Shown in pieces: positions 6,396-14,131 of a DNA stretch of 14,919 bases. This DNA comes from PCC-6406 sp964353225 (GTDB taxonomy: Bacteria; Cyanobacteriota; Cyanobacteriia; Phormidesmidales; Phormidesmidaceae). The notes below the pieces were generated by a model, which did no database searches, was not told where the DNA came from, and saw only the letters and a program-made list of their open reading frames with translations. Every line of letters starts with the position of its first letter. Position 1 is the stretch's first letter. The position numbers and the translations under genes are program-made. The stretch lies in contig CAYGVA010000093.1 in NCBI GenBank assembly GCA_964353225.1, forward strand, positions 1-14,919, read 5' to 3'.

Positions 6396-7940
6396 AATTC
6401 GCCAAATGGGAACATCCCCCAACGGTTCCAAGCCATAGCCCGTTGCTGTGGCATAGCGCTGGGGCCAACCCTGGGGAGGGTGATAGAGAAAGTAATCGCT
6501 GTACCCTGGCGGTAAGGGGGGCAAGGTCTGGTCCCCCACAAAGGCCACCATGGCCGTATCCGGTTCTAAATGGTGGGCGAGGGCCAAGGTCAACCGCACC
6601 TCCCCCCCTAGCACCAAGGGGTTTTCTGTTTGGTTGATGACCTGGGCCGCTGTGTGGATATAGCCATTATTTTTGTTCCACCAGACCGGCTCGAACATAT
6701 TGTTGCCGCCGGACAGCAGGCCGATACCCACCAATCCCACCGCCACAATCTGCCAGAGGGCGCGGGGAGATCGCCGCAGATGTGTCCCCAGCCAATAGGC
6801 CAGGGCCAGCTCACAACCGATATAGGCGGGGGCAAAGTAGCGGGTAATTTGCGTCATGGCCCCATCCAAAACCGTATCTAACCCCGCTAACAAAAGCCCC
6901 GGTACGCCCACCAAGAGCAGCACATATAGGCCCGCCGCCCAGGGGGCCTGCCGCACCGTAAACCCAATGCTATAGATCAGCAGCGCCACGGCGAGCACGA
7001 CCACCCCCCCATAGGGGAGCCAGTGGCTCAGGCTAAAGCCATAGTTCCAGTCAAAGTCAATCAAGGGGCGGGTAAAGTTCAAGGCCATGTGGTGGAGGCG
7101 ATCGATCCCCGTAAAGCCAACGGAAACCGTCTGCCAACGGGTATTACGCGCAATCGTTTGGCTGTAGGGAAAAACGGCTATCAGCCAAGGGACCAGGGCC
7201 AAGCTCCCCCCCACCATGGCCCAGAGAAACCGCCTGAATTTGGCGTTCCAGCCCCGATAAATTAGCAGCCCATATACCCCATGGCTGAGCAATACCAGGG
7301 CAAAGAGTAAAAAGCTGTATAGCCCCAATGCCACCGTCAGGCCATAGGCAAACCAGACGAGGGGGCGGTTGGACTTGAACGCTGTCAGCAGTGCCCAGCC
7401 ACTTACCACCGTCAATAGCAAATAAAGGCTATAGGGTCTGGCTTCCTGGGCGTAGAGGATATGAAAGGGGGAACTGGCCATCAACGCCACAGCCACCATC
7501 GCGGTGAGGCGAGAGTTAAACAGGGCCAGACTCAGCCCATAGAAACAGGGCAGGGTCAACACACTTAACACCGCGCTGAAGCTGCGGATGACGGCAACGG
7601 AAGCCCCAAAACATTTGACCCAAAAATAGGTCAGCAAAAAGTACAGGGGCACGTGGATGGTCCCTTCGGTTTTGAGATTTTCAAGCACATCCCCCCAGGT
7701 CTGTTCGGGGCGGGGATATTGATAGGCCAACAGGGCTTGGGCGGTCACCCGTTGCGGTGACATAAACTGTTCCGCCAGTCGAGCCGGACTGTAGCCCGCT
7801 AGCCGCAGGGACGTGGAAACCTCATCTTCCCAATAAAATTTTTGACTGAGCAGAAAAAACCGTAGACCGATTCCACACCCAATGAGCAGTCCGAGGAGCA
7901 CCCAAAAGGCAAGGGTGGGGGGTTTGGGGGGATTTCGCAA
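6387..7940 (-). CDS. Polytopic membrane glycosyltransferase (GT39/ArnT-PMT-like)
   Basis: The protein has 517 residues. The N-terminal ~390 are a polytopic membrane domain with about 10-12 hydrophobic segments, and the last ~110 form a soluble domain. Family marks are WEDE (37-40) in the first outer loop, where the acidic pair is catalytic in this superfamily. HVPLYF (96-101) and YAQEARPYSLY (163-173) match the H-x-P-L-Y and QEARPY motifs of the dolichyl/polyprenyl-phosphate-sugar transferases. Such enzymes move a sugar from a lipid carrier onto protein or lipid outside the membrane. The start is uncertain: TTG at 7940 gives a short leader before helix 1, no ATG is in frame nearby, and no Shine-Dalgarno sequence is visible. 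The gene sits upstream of the sigma operon with a 97-bp gap and seems separate from it. Acceptor and donor are unknown. Confidence 0.85.
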   Translation of the reverse strand: MRNPPKPPTLAFWVLLGLLIGCGIGLRFFLLSQKFYWEDEVSTSLRLAGYSPARLAEQFMSPQRVTAQALLAYQYPRPEQTWGDVLENLKTEGTIHVPLYFLLTYFWVKCFGASVAVIRSFSAVLSVLTLPCFYGLSLALFNSRLTAMVAVALMASSPFHILYAQEARPYSLYLLLTVVSGWALLTAFKSNRPLVWFAYGLTVALGLYSFLLFALVLLSHGVYGLLIYRGWNAKFRRFLWAMVGGSLALVPWLIAVFPYSQTIARNTRWQTVSVGFTGIDRLHHMALNFTRPLIDFDWNYGFSLSHWLPYGGVVVLAVALLIYSIGFTVRQAPWAAGLYVLLLVGVPGLLLAGLDTVLDGAMTQITRYFAPAYIGCELALAYWLGTHLRRSPRALWQIVAVGLVGIGLLSGGNNMFEPVWWNKNNGYIHTAAQVINQTENPLVLGGEVRLTLALAHHLEPDTAMVAFVGDQTLPPLPPGYSDYFLYHPPQGWPQRYATATGYGLEPLGDVPIWRIQP

Positions 7941-8078
7941 GGTCGTGGCCGTTAACGTCAGCTCGGGCGTTGGCCACTCTGGCCAAGCCCATCCAGCAAA
8001 TGCTGTGATTTGCCAAAGTGTATGGTATCGACCGAATTTGCGATCTTCGCGATCGCCGGGTAGAAACGCCGGGGCCGT

Positions 8079-9599
8079 TTAAACCTCGCGGGTTTCTAGG
8101 GGTAAAAATACCGTTAAGGTCTCCCCTTGCTGGGGGCGTTGACGGACGGTGAGCTTTGCGCCGAGGGCCGCGAATAGGGTTTTTGTTACGTCTAAATTGA
8201 GGCTGACCCCCCCCGTATCTGGGGCGATGGTCAGCAATTGCCCGAGGGACTTGAGCTGGGCTCGACCGTTGTCATGGTAGTTTGACGGGTCACTATTGTC
8301 CTCTGATCGCGCTTTAAATTGCAGCTTCAGTTGAGACCCCGCCAAGGTGATGCCCATTTGAATGTGGCTTTGGGCCGGAAGCCCTTGAGTAAACCATTCG
8401 ACCACCCCCGTCAACACTTGGGAGAGCAAGGTGGGGTCACTGGTCACCCTGGGGAGCTGAGGCGGTAGCTGCACGTCAAGGCTAAGGTTGCGGCGATGGG
8501 CTTGCTGTTGCCATTGGGGAATGGCCGCTTCAAAGACTTGGGTCAGGGCAATGGGGGTGAGGGGGGCCGCGAGCGGATGGCGAGAGGTTCCAGTCAATTC
8601 AGCAGCTCTAAAAATTAAGCTAAAGCGCTCGATTTGCTGGGTGCATTCTTGATCGATGCGCTGTAGACGCTGGGTGACCTTGGCGTCTAAATCCGATCGG
8701 CGCAGCAGCGATCGCGTCAACGTCCGAATCGTCGTCAAAGGGGTCCGAATTTCATGGGCCATCGCCTGCAGTAGCTCGGCATCTAAACTCGGACAATCCC
8801 CATGCATTTCCGCCGCTGCTGTAGGCCGATGGGTAGAACTTGGCGATGCTATAGGGGTGTCAGGGGACCAGCTCACGAACCTCAGATCGTCAGACTTTGG
8901 TGCGCAGGGCTTGGGCCTTGTACGGTGGGGCAGATAAGACATCATTAACTGACTAAAGCGAGTAATGACTCGGTAGTCAGGGCGGACATCGGCGAGGTTC
9001 GCTAACCGCGCCTCTAATCGCCCCAGGGTTTTATCACTGCCTGGAAGAATAGAGCGATGCAGGCGGTCCCAAACCCGCGTCAACATGTCTGGCTCAAACG
9101 AGTACTGAAATTGCCAAGGACCGCCTGTGGTCTGTCCTAAAACCAGCACCATATTTAGGGTGGCGGTGCGCACCCAGCAAAATTGTTCCTTCAGCAGGGC
9201 ATCACTGGCATCTAAGGGCAAGGCTTGAATCGTTGGTACCGGGTCAGTGGTGCTGAGGGGGGATGCGGGCAACAGCGATCGCTGTCCCATCAATGCCTCT
9301 GCCAACGGTTGAGGCGTCAGGACCCAGGTGGCAAAGCGTTGGGTCAAGCTCGGTTCTGTCAAGATCGGTAGGGGGCCAGAAATCACAGTCCCTTCTGCGG
9401 TTAGCTCCCCATGGCGATGATCATTTGGCCGGGGAGATTCGGCCAACAACTGGGTTGTCGCCGCGATCGCTGCCCACCATTCCACCTCAGCGACTTGCAA
9501 AGACCCTTGTCGACCGTTTGAGGGCGGGAAAGCCTCCATAGAAGGTCCACCCCCACTCGACAGCAGCAGATCACTTAAGCTGAGTTGGTCGTCCGCCAC
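8079..9599 (-). CDS. DICT-domain histidine kinase with degenerate ATP-binding domain
   Basis: This 506-residue soluble protein has no membrane segment. Residues about 65-185 match the DICT sensory domain (pattern LPLDASDALLKEQFCWV, VLVLGQ, FQYSFEPDML, then W). The dimerisation/phosphoacceptor helix is intact, with the likely phosphorylated His282 in MAHEIRTPLTTIRTL. The C-terminal ATPase-like domain (about 340-502) keeps its overall layout but not its nucleotide motifs. Where an N-box asparagine is expected (about 389-404, SDPTLLSQVLTGVVEWFTQG) there is none. The G-boxes are not recognisable, and GGVSLNLDVTKTLF stands in the place of GTGLGLAISK. It may therefore not autophosphorylate, acting instead as a phosphoacceptor or scaffold. 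The start is GTG 9599, with GGGAGG five bases upstream. It follows the ComFB gene by 136 bp. Confidence 0.85.
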   Translation of the reverse strand: MADDQLSLSDLLLSSGGGPSMEAFPPSNGRQGSLQVAEVEWWAAIAATTQLLAESPRPNDHRHGELTAEGTVISGPLPILTEPSLTQRFATWVLTPQPLAEALMGQRSLLPASPLSTTDPVPTIQALPLDASDALLKEQFCWVRTATLNMVLVLGQTTGGPWQFQYSFEPDMLTRVWDRLHRSILPGSDKTLGRLEARLANLADVRPDYRVITRFSQLMMSYLPHRTRPKPCAPKSDDLRFVSWSPDTPIASPSSTHRPTAAAEMHGDCPSLDAELLQAMAHEIRTPLTTIRTLTRSLLRRSDLDAKVTQRLQRIDQECTQQIERFSLIFRAAELTGTSRHPLAAPLTPIALTQVFEAAIPQWQQQAHRRNLSLDVQLPPQLPRVTSDPTLLSQVLTGVVEWFTQGLPAQSHIQMGITLAGSQLKLQFKARSEDNSDPSNYHDNGRAQLKSLGQLLTIAPDTGGVSLNLDVTKTLFAALGAKLTVRQRPQQGETLTVFLPLETREV

Positions 9600-9604
9600 T
9601 ATCG

Positions 9605-9610
9605 CCTCCC
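9605..9610 (-). promoter_or_regulatory. Ribosome binding site of the DICT kinase gene
   Basis: On the minus strand GGGAGG lies five bases before the GTG at 9599. It supports the non-ATG start, and it abuts the hairpin at 9613-9654. Confidence 0.75.
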
Positions 9611-9612
9611 TG

Positions 9613-9654
9613 CTCCAGCCTGATGGAACCGATTAAGCTTCCATCAGGCTGGAG
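9613..9654. repeat. Long inverted repeat 5' of the DICT kinase gene
   Basis: The arms at 9613-9628 (CTCCAGCCTGATGGAA) and 9639-9654 are perfect 16-bp complements around a 10-base loop. It lies two bases upstream of the kinase's Shine-Dalgarno sequence and downstream of the ComFB stop. No T-run follows on either strand. In a ComFB-kinase read-through RNA it would be a stable hairpin that could stop or partly stop transcription, protect the 3' end, or hinder ribosome access. Confidence 0.75.
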
Positions 9655-9735
9655 AATGTGTAAATCCTTACTAAGAGGCTACCGGAAACCCTTAACAACC
9701 GTTAGGGGTAGAACCGAACGGGAAGACACGGATTT

Positions 9736-10086
9736 CTAACCAAACCAGCTTGAAGGGGCGGCTGCGGTTACAGCCTCAGGATCAGCATTTTCTCTGGCTG
9801 GGGGGTGGGACAGCAAATGCTGAATCCCTCGATGGATCAACTGCCCCATTTGGCTATGCTGTTCAGCGGCATAACAGCTAGCGGGGGACTCGATAGAGCA
9901 GGCTTGGCTCTCATCAACCGTGGTGTATAAGGCTGGCATCCGACTTAACACGTAGGCGGTCAGCTTTTGCCGTAGATGTTCAGAAGAGAATGCTTTTTGA
10001 TGGGGATTAACCGGGTAATGGGAGAGAATATCAGTGATTTTATCGGCTACCACCAGCGATGCCAAATTGACAATTGTCTGTGTCAT
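9736..10086 (-). CDS. ComFB-family protein (putative c-di-GMP receptor)
   Basis: This 116-residue cytosolic protein matches the cyanobacterial ComFB ('late competence development') family. The fold core is NLASLVVADKITDILSHYP (7-25), then LRQKLTAYVLSRMPALYTT (38-56), whose Y-x-L-x-R-x-P-x-L-Y pattern is the family signature. A further helix follows (QMGQLIHRGIQHLLSHP). ComFB proteins in cyanobacteria have been described as cyclic-di-GMP-binding receptors that affect cell size, motility or natural competence. The insert with two cysteines after the signature (QACSIESPASCY, 61-72) and the alanine-rich tail are less typical. The ATG at 10086 has only a weak GAGAG upstream. A -35-like TTGACG (minus strand, 10128-10133) is seen without a convincing -10. 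It precedes the DICT kinase on the same strand. Confidence 0.8.
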   Translation of the reverse strand: MTQTIVNLASLVVADKITDILSHYPVNPHQKAFSSEHLRQKLTAYVLSRMPALYTTVDESQACSIESPASCYAAEQHSQMGQLIHRGIQHLLSHPPARENADPEAVTAAAPSSWFG

Positions 10087-10535
10087 GGTTTTTGTCTCTC
10101 AAAATCAAAAATAAATCCATTAGAACCCGTCAAGGTAGCTGCTTAGAAAACCGTTTGAAATTCACTGTGATCAACCTAAAAATAATCGAACTGGTGAAAT
10201 GCAATCCCATGGCTGTAAAGGCCGACCGGTTGTGCCGAAGCGATCTTTAAAGCAGGGCGTGCATTCATTAAAACCACGGCTTAATCATCAATAAACCCAG
10301 ACGGCGTTAAGCAATTGTCTGTTTCAGTAATTTGTCTTTGACATTAGTTCAATCGCAGCTTAACTAGTTTTAAGGTGTGGCCCTAGTTATAGTTTTAGAG
10401 AGGATTTCTGGGTTTGTTGGCAGAGGCGACCTAAATGGTCGCAAAAGTAAACAGCACTTCACCTAAGTCCATCTGTAATGTAGTAAGACTACTGGCTTCT
10501 GTTTTGATCTATCTAAAACGCTTGACTTTGAGAGC
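10087..10535. other. 449-bp divergent intergenic region
   Basis: This AT-rich spacer lies between the leftward ComFB gene and the rightward hydrolase-like gene, so it should contain both promoters. A consensus -35, TTGACA, lies at 10338-10343 on the plus strand but has only a poor -10 at 17-bp spacing. TATAGT at 10388-10393 is a good -10 without a partner -35. GTAGT-AAG-ACTAC at 10480-10492 is a short palindrome that is not an NtcA site (spacing 7, not 8). No coding frame or clear RNA gene was found. The length leaves room for a small RNA. Confidence 0.4.
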
Positions 10536-11087
10536 ATGGCCGCTTTAATTATTTGCCCTGGCATGCATAGCCCCCGCTGGACAGAGACCTTGAAGGGACA
10601 GCTTAAGGGTGGGGAACTATGGCCGTCAGCAGGACATTACGTCTTTCCCCATCACCCGCAACAAGCTTGGTCGGCCCATGCCTTGAGGGATTGGCTCGGG
10701 GCAACCGTGGCTCTGGGTTCCCCCCTGGTTTTTCTGGGTTTTAGTGCGGGCTGTGTGGCAGCGATCGCGGCGGCTTGGGCCTATCAACAAGGGCAAGACT
10801 ACCCCGTAGAAGCGGTGATTGCCCTAGATGGCTGGGGGGTGCCTTTGGCAGGACAATTTGCCACCTACCGCCTGAGCCATGATCGCTATACCCACATCAC
10901 GGGGGCACTCTGGGGCCAGGGAGACCGTGCATTCTATGCTGATCCGCCAGTGACGCACCAGCAGCTATGGCAGGCCCCCCAGCAGGTTTGGGGCTGGGCT
11001 GGGGGCGGTTCTGGCACGTATACGACGGCGCTGCAATTTCTGGCGCAATGTCTGGCTCCTTACCATGGCAATGCGGGGGGCCGTTGA
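10536..11087 (+). CDS. Alpha/beta-hydrolase-like protein
   Basis: The protein has 183 residues and no signal peptide or membrane helix. It starts ALIICPGMHSP (3-13), a first beta strand with an oxyanion-type turn. A strand then leads to the nucleophile elbow in LVFLGFSAGCVAAIA (64-78), with Ser70 in G-F-S-A-G. A following strand, VEAVIALDGWG (91-101), puts Asp98 where an acid could sit. Histidines are present later in the chain (H114, H119, H139), but I cannot say which would complete a triad. At 183 residues it is shorter than classic hydrolases and may lack a lid. Substrate unknown. The gene stands alone. The ATG at 10536 agrees with the fold's first strand. Confidence 0.75.
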   Translation: MAALIICPGMHSPRWTETLKGQLKGGELWPSAGHYVFPHHPQQAWSAHALRDWLGATVALGSPLVFLGFSAGCVAAIAAAWAYQQGQDYPVEAVIALDGWGVPLAGQFATYRLSHDRYTHITGALWGQGDRAFYADPPVTHQQLWQAPQQVWGWAGGGSGTYTTALQFLAQCLAPYHGNAGGR

Positions 11088-11119
11088 GACGCGATCGAAT
11101 ATAAAAAATCCCGATGGTG

Positions 11120-11140
11120 ACCCCGCGATGGGGTTTATTT
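11120..11140 (+). terminator. Weak Rho-independent terminator
   Basis: ACCCC (11120-11124) pairs with GGGGT (11130-11134) across a 5-base loop, followed by TTATTT. The stem is short, but the position, 32 bp after the hydrolase-like gene's stop, fits a terminator. Confidence 0.4.
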
Positions 11141-11175
11141 CAGGCATGATTTAAAAATAGTTAAAACACACCTCC

Positions 11176-11227
11176 GACAATCCCCCCATATCCATGGGTC
11201 CATATCCATGAATATGGGGAGATTGTC
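11176..11227 (+). promoter_or_regulatory. Stable hairpin in the ilvB 5' region
   Basis: GACAATCCCCCCATAT (11176-11191) and the segment 11212-11227 are complements over 16 bp with one mismatch, enclosing a 20-base loop. The 11-mer CCATATCCATG occurs twice here (11186-11196, 11200-11210), so an alternative fold is possible. It lies 54 bp upstream of ilvB. A 12-codon frame (11208-11246) starts in the loop but is not rich in Ile, Val or Leu, so classic attenuation is not indicated. Confidence 0.55.
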
Positions 11228-11281
11228 TCGCTCCTCAGTCGATTGAGTTAGTCCATTTCTCGTAAGTCGCGCCCTAGTCCT

Positions 11282-13045
11282 ATGACCTCCTCCATTCAAA
11301 TTCCGACCGAGACCAGCACCCGCCGTGTGAGTGGGGCCTATGCACTGATCGACAGCATTAAACGCCACGGCGTCAAGCATATCTTTGGGTATCCCGGCGG
11401 GGCGATTCTGCCGATTTATGACGAACTCTATCGGGTGGAGGCCGAGGGGGGCATTAGCCACATCCTAGTGCGCCATGAACAGGGGGCCTCCCATGCCGCT
11501 GATGGCTATGCCCGAGCCACCGGTCAGGTTGGGGTTTGCTTTGCCACCTCTGGCCCCGGTGCCACGAATCTAGTTACCGGCATCGCCACCGCCGCCATGG
11601 ATTCGATCCCCATGGTCGTGATCACAGGGCAGGTTGCCAGTGCGGCGATCGGTAGTGATGCCTTTCAGGAAACGGACATTTTTGGGATCACCCTTCCCAT
11701 CGTTAAGCACTCCTATGTAGTGCGAGATCCTGCCCAGATGTCCCGAATTGTGGCGGAGGCCTTTTATATTGCCCGCACGGGTCGTCCGGGGCCGGTACTG
11801 ATTGATGTGCCCAAAGATATCGGCTTGCTTGAATTCGACTACGAGCCAGTTTCCCCTGGCGATGTCAAGTTGCCCGGCTATAAACCCACCACCAAGGGAC
11901 ATTTCCGCCAAATCACCAATGTGGTCGAACTCATCCAATCCGCCCATAAACCCCTGCTGTACGTTGGGGGAGGGGCGATTACCGCCGGTGCCCACAAAGA
12001 GCTGCTGCAGTTGGCGGAGCATTTTCAGATTCCGGTGACCACCACTCTCATGGGCAAGGGGGCCTTTGATGAGCATCATCCCCTATCGGTGGGGATGCTG
12101 GGCATGCATGGCACCGCCTATGCCAACTTCGCGGTCAGTGAGTGTGACCTGTTGATGGCGGTGGGGGCGCGCTTTGATGATCGCGTGACCGGCAAACTGG
12201 ATGAATTTGCGGCCCGCGCCAAGGTCATTCACATCGATATTGATCCGGCTGAGGTCGGCAAAAACCGGATTCCGGAAGTGCCCATCGTGGGAGACGTGCG
12301 TTTGGTCTTGAAGGATCTCTTGCAATATCTCGCAGAAAAGAACGAACCGGCGTCTCCCCAGCAAACGCGGCCTTGGTTGGATCGCATTCAGCAATGGCGC
12401 AGCGATCACCCCCTCACCGTACCCACCTACCCAGATGTGCTATCGCCCCAGGAAGTCATCGTTGAGTTGGCGAATCAAGCACCCCAGGCCTTTTACACCA
12501 CGGATGTAGGTCAGCATCAAATGTGGGCGGCTCAGTTTTTGAAAAATGGTCCCCGGCGCTGGATTTCCAGTGCGGGCCTTGGCACCATGGGCTATGGTTT
12601 GCCTGCCGCCATGGGTGTTCAAGCCGCCATGCCCGATCAAACCGTCATTTGCATCAGTGGCGATGCCAGTTTTCAGATGAATCCCCAAGAACTGGGCACC
12701 CTGGCCCAATATGGCCTCAAGGTCAAAACGGTGATCATCAACAATGGCTGGCAGGGCATGGTGCGTCAATGGCAGCAGGCCTTTTTTGGAGAGCGTTACT
12801 CGTCTTCCAACATGGAACTGGGGATGCCTGACTTTACCCTGCTCGCCCAAGCCTATGGGGTCAAAGGGATGCGGGTTGCCACCCAAGCAGAACTGCGGGC
12901 TGGGGTGGCCGAAATGCTGGCCTACGACGGGCCAGTCTTGATGGATGCTCGGGTCCGTAAGGATGAGAATTGTTATCCGATGATCGCACCTGGCAAGAGT
13001 AATGCCCACATGTTAGGGCTCGCGCAACCGGGGCCAACCGCTTAG
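11282..13045 (+). CDS. ilvB: Acetolactate synthase large (catalytic) subunit
   Basis: This 587-residue thiamine-diphosphate enzyme of branched-chain amino acid synthesis condenses two pyruvates to acetolactate, or pyruvate with 2-oxobutyrate to acetohydroxybutyrate. All three domains are present. The N-terminal pyrimidine domain has FGYPGGAILPIYD (35-47) and the catalytic Glu66 in RHEQGASHAADGYAR. The central FAD domain is at about 205-355. The C-terminal pyrophosphate domain has GDASFQMNPQELGTL (460-474) to INN (486-488), the Mg/ThDP motif. QEVIVELANQAP (390-401) is also as expected. The herbicide-site Trp is kept (W497 in VRQWQ). The residue equivalent to plant Pro197 is Ala119, as in many bacteria. 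Length is normal. The ATG at 11282 lacks a Shine-Dalgarno sequence. No regulatory subunit gene (ilvN) is next to it. Confidence 0.97.
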   Translation: MTSSIQIPTETSTRRVSGAYALIDSIKRHGVKHIFGYPGGAILPIYDELYRVEAEGGISHILVRHEQGASHAADGYARATGQVGVCFATSGPGATNLVTGIATAAMDSIPMVVITGQVASAAIGSDAFQETDIFGITLPIVKHSYVVRDPAQMSRIVAEAFYIARTGRPGPVLIDVPKDIGLLEFDYEPVSPGDVKLPGYKPTTKGHFRQITNVVELIQSAHKPLLYVGGGAITAGAHKELLQLAEHFQIPVTTTLMGKGAFDEHHPLSVGMLGMHGTAYANFAVSECDLLMAVGARFDDRVTGKLDEFAARAKVIHIDIDPAEVGKNRIPEVPIVGDVRLVLKDLLQYLAEKNEPASPQQTRPWLDRIQQWRSDHPLTVPTYPDVLSPQEVIVELANQAPQAFYTTDVGQHQMWAAQFLKNGPRRWISSAGLGTMGYGLPAAMGVQAAMPDQTVICISGDASFQMNPQELGTLAQYGLKVKTVIINNGWQGMVRQWQQAFFGERYSSSNMELGMPDFTLLAQAYGVKGMRVATQAELRAGVAEMLAYDGPVLMDARVRKDENCYPMIAPGKSNAHMLGLAQPGPTA

Positions 13046-13131
13046 GGGGGGCTTGCCCAACGATTTTTGTGGCCCCTTTGCGGCGGATACCCATTGTCCG
13101 TCTGATGCTTTGCGCAAAAGCTAAGGGGCTC

Positions 13132-13145
13132 GCAGGCTTGCCTGC
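13132..13145. repeat. Short palindrome after ilvB
   Basis: GCAGGC-TT-GCCTGC is a perfect 6-bp inverted repeat in the 144-bp gap between ilvB and the YraN gene. No T-run follows, and a weaker GGGC-TT-GCCC pair at 13049-13058 is the only other structure. Neither is a convincing terminator, so read-through into the next gene is possible. Confidence 0.4.
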
Positions 13146-13189
13146 CCTGGGCTGGCGATTGCTCTACCTTTGCCGTTTGTTGTCCCCCC

Positions 13190-13624
13190 ATGGCGATGGC
13201 TTCACCGGATTCAAAACAATTGGGTGAGTTGGGCGAAGCCCTGGTGGCCGATTGGCTACAACAGCAAGGCTGGCGAATTTTGGCCCGCCGCTGGCATTGT
13301 CGTTGGGGTGAACTCGACTTAGTCGCCCTTCACCCAGACCCCTGTCTGGCATTTGTGGAAGTCAAAACCCGCCGCCAGGGCAGTTTGGATGACACGGGCC
13401 GCCTGGCCGTGACGGGCCAAAAACAGCAAAAACTGTGGCGCAGCGCCGAATTGTTTTTGGTCCAGCATCCTCAATATCAGGATTATCCTTGTCGCTTTGA
13501 TGTGGCCTTGGTTTCCCGGAGCCAACGCCCAAGACAACCGTCGGCACTCATCACCCGTAAGATTGCAGATCGGGGCTACACCTTGGCCTTGATTGACTAC
13601 ATTGACCATGCCTTTGGGGCTTGA
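13190..13624 (+). CDS. YraN/UPF0102 family protein (nuclease-like fold)
   Basis: This 144-residue protein carries the full signature of the family. LGELGEALVADWLQQQGWRIL (11-31) has the N-terminal acidic residue. GELDLVALHPD (40-50) and AFVEVKTRRQG (54-64) give the E-x-D ... E-x-K arrangement of restriction-endonuclease-like folds (E41, D43, E57, K59). Near the end, YPCRFDVALVSRS is also typical. The family is widespread and its cellular job is poorly defined, with Holliday-junction or DNA-processing roles proposed. The start is ATG at 13190 or, six bases later, ATG 13196. The family motif begins soon after either. It follows ilvB by 144 bp on the same strand and converges on the next gene with 10 bp between stops. 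Confidence 0.9.
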   Translation: MAMASPDSKQLGELGEALVADWLQQQGWRILARRWHCRWGELDLVALHPDPCLAFVEVKTRRQGSLDDTGRLAVTGQKQQKLWRSAELFLVQHPQYQDYPCRFDVALVSRSQRPRQPSALITRKIADRGYTLALIDYIDHAFGA

Positions 13625-13634
13625 GGGGGCGGCC

Positions 13635-14090
13635 CTAGCTGATACTTTTGATGCCGAGGGATAACACTTTTGGCAACCAACTGATGCCGAGCCCCAACAG
13701 CGGCAACATCAGCAACACCTGGAAAGCTTGACGATCGCTAAAGCCATCGACCAAACAGTCTACTCGCACCAATAACGCCGTGGCCACCAACACAATCACA
13801 TAGGCAAAGGCGCGAAACTGGACAACGGCCAATACCGCTGACGATGCCAGCGCTAGCACCATGATGGAATACCCAGCATCCGACTGAAATCCCAATAAAA
13901 TAAACTTGCGCGTTGGTTGCCACGCAAGGGTCAAGAGGCCGGCTTTGATCACCACCAGTCCGAGGCTGATGCCCCACATCCAAGGGGCGGCGGTTGTACT
14001 GTGCAGCAGTTGGCCAAAGGTGAGATAGGCCACCACAAACAGTAGCCAAGATCGCCAGTGCAGTCGCCAGCCGCGGGTGGGGGTTTCCAT
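13635..14090 (-). CDS. Small polytopic membrane protein of unknown function
   Basis: I do not recognise a named family in these 151 residues. There are about five hydrophobic segments, near 14-30, 36-57, 72-91, 93-111 and 121-139. Short polar joints include WQPTRKF (57-63) and DCLVDGFSDRQ (111-121), the second looking conserved in style with paired acids between helices. The N-terminus (METPTRGWRLHWRSW) is basic, so it should face the cytoplasm. There is no lipobox and no catalytic motif. It lies 41 bp downstream of the NIL-ferredoxin gene on the same strand and may share its transcript, which hints at, but does not prove, a membrane redox connection. Confidence 0.75.
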   Translation of the reverse strand: METPTRGWRLHWRSWLLFVVAYLTFGQLLHSTTAAPWMWGISLGLVVIKAGLLTLAWQPTRKFILLGFQSDAGYSIMVLALASSAVLAVVQFRAFAYVIVLVATALLVRVDCLVDGFSDRQAFQVLLMLPLLGLGISWLPKVLSLGIKSIS

Positions 14091-14131
14091 GGTTTAACGC
14101 TACCAGAGCAAGAGGCCGCCCCGATCAGGGC

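Noticed and set aside
8656..8937. 93-codon plus-strand frame inside the DICT kinase gene
   Set aside because: It is antisense to the intact H282 region, with no ribosome site and no domain pattern.
10480..10492. NtcA-type site GTA-N8-TAC before the hydrolase-like gene
   Set aside because: The spacing between GTA and TAC is seven bases, and there is no well-placed -10 element.
10087..10535. tRNA or known small RNA in the long spacer
   Set aside because: No cloverleaf arms, TTC-type loop or strong terminator hairpin could be found by eye.
11208..11246. 12-codon frame upstream of ilvB as an attenuator leader peptide
   Set aside because: It encodes M-N-M-G-R-L-S-R-S-S-V-D, with no run of Ile, Val or Leu codons and no ribosome site.
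12440..13009. 189-codon minus-strand frame inside ilvB
   Set aside because: It is antisense to the highly conserved C-terminal domain of acetolactate synthase. Long opposite-strand frames are expected in G/C-rich coding DNA.
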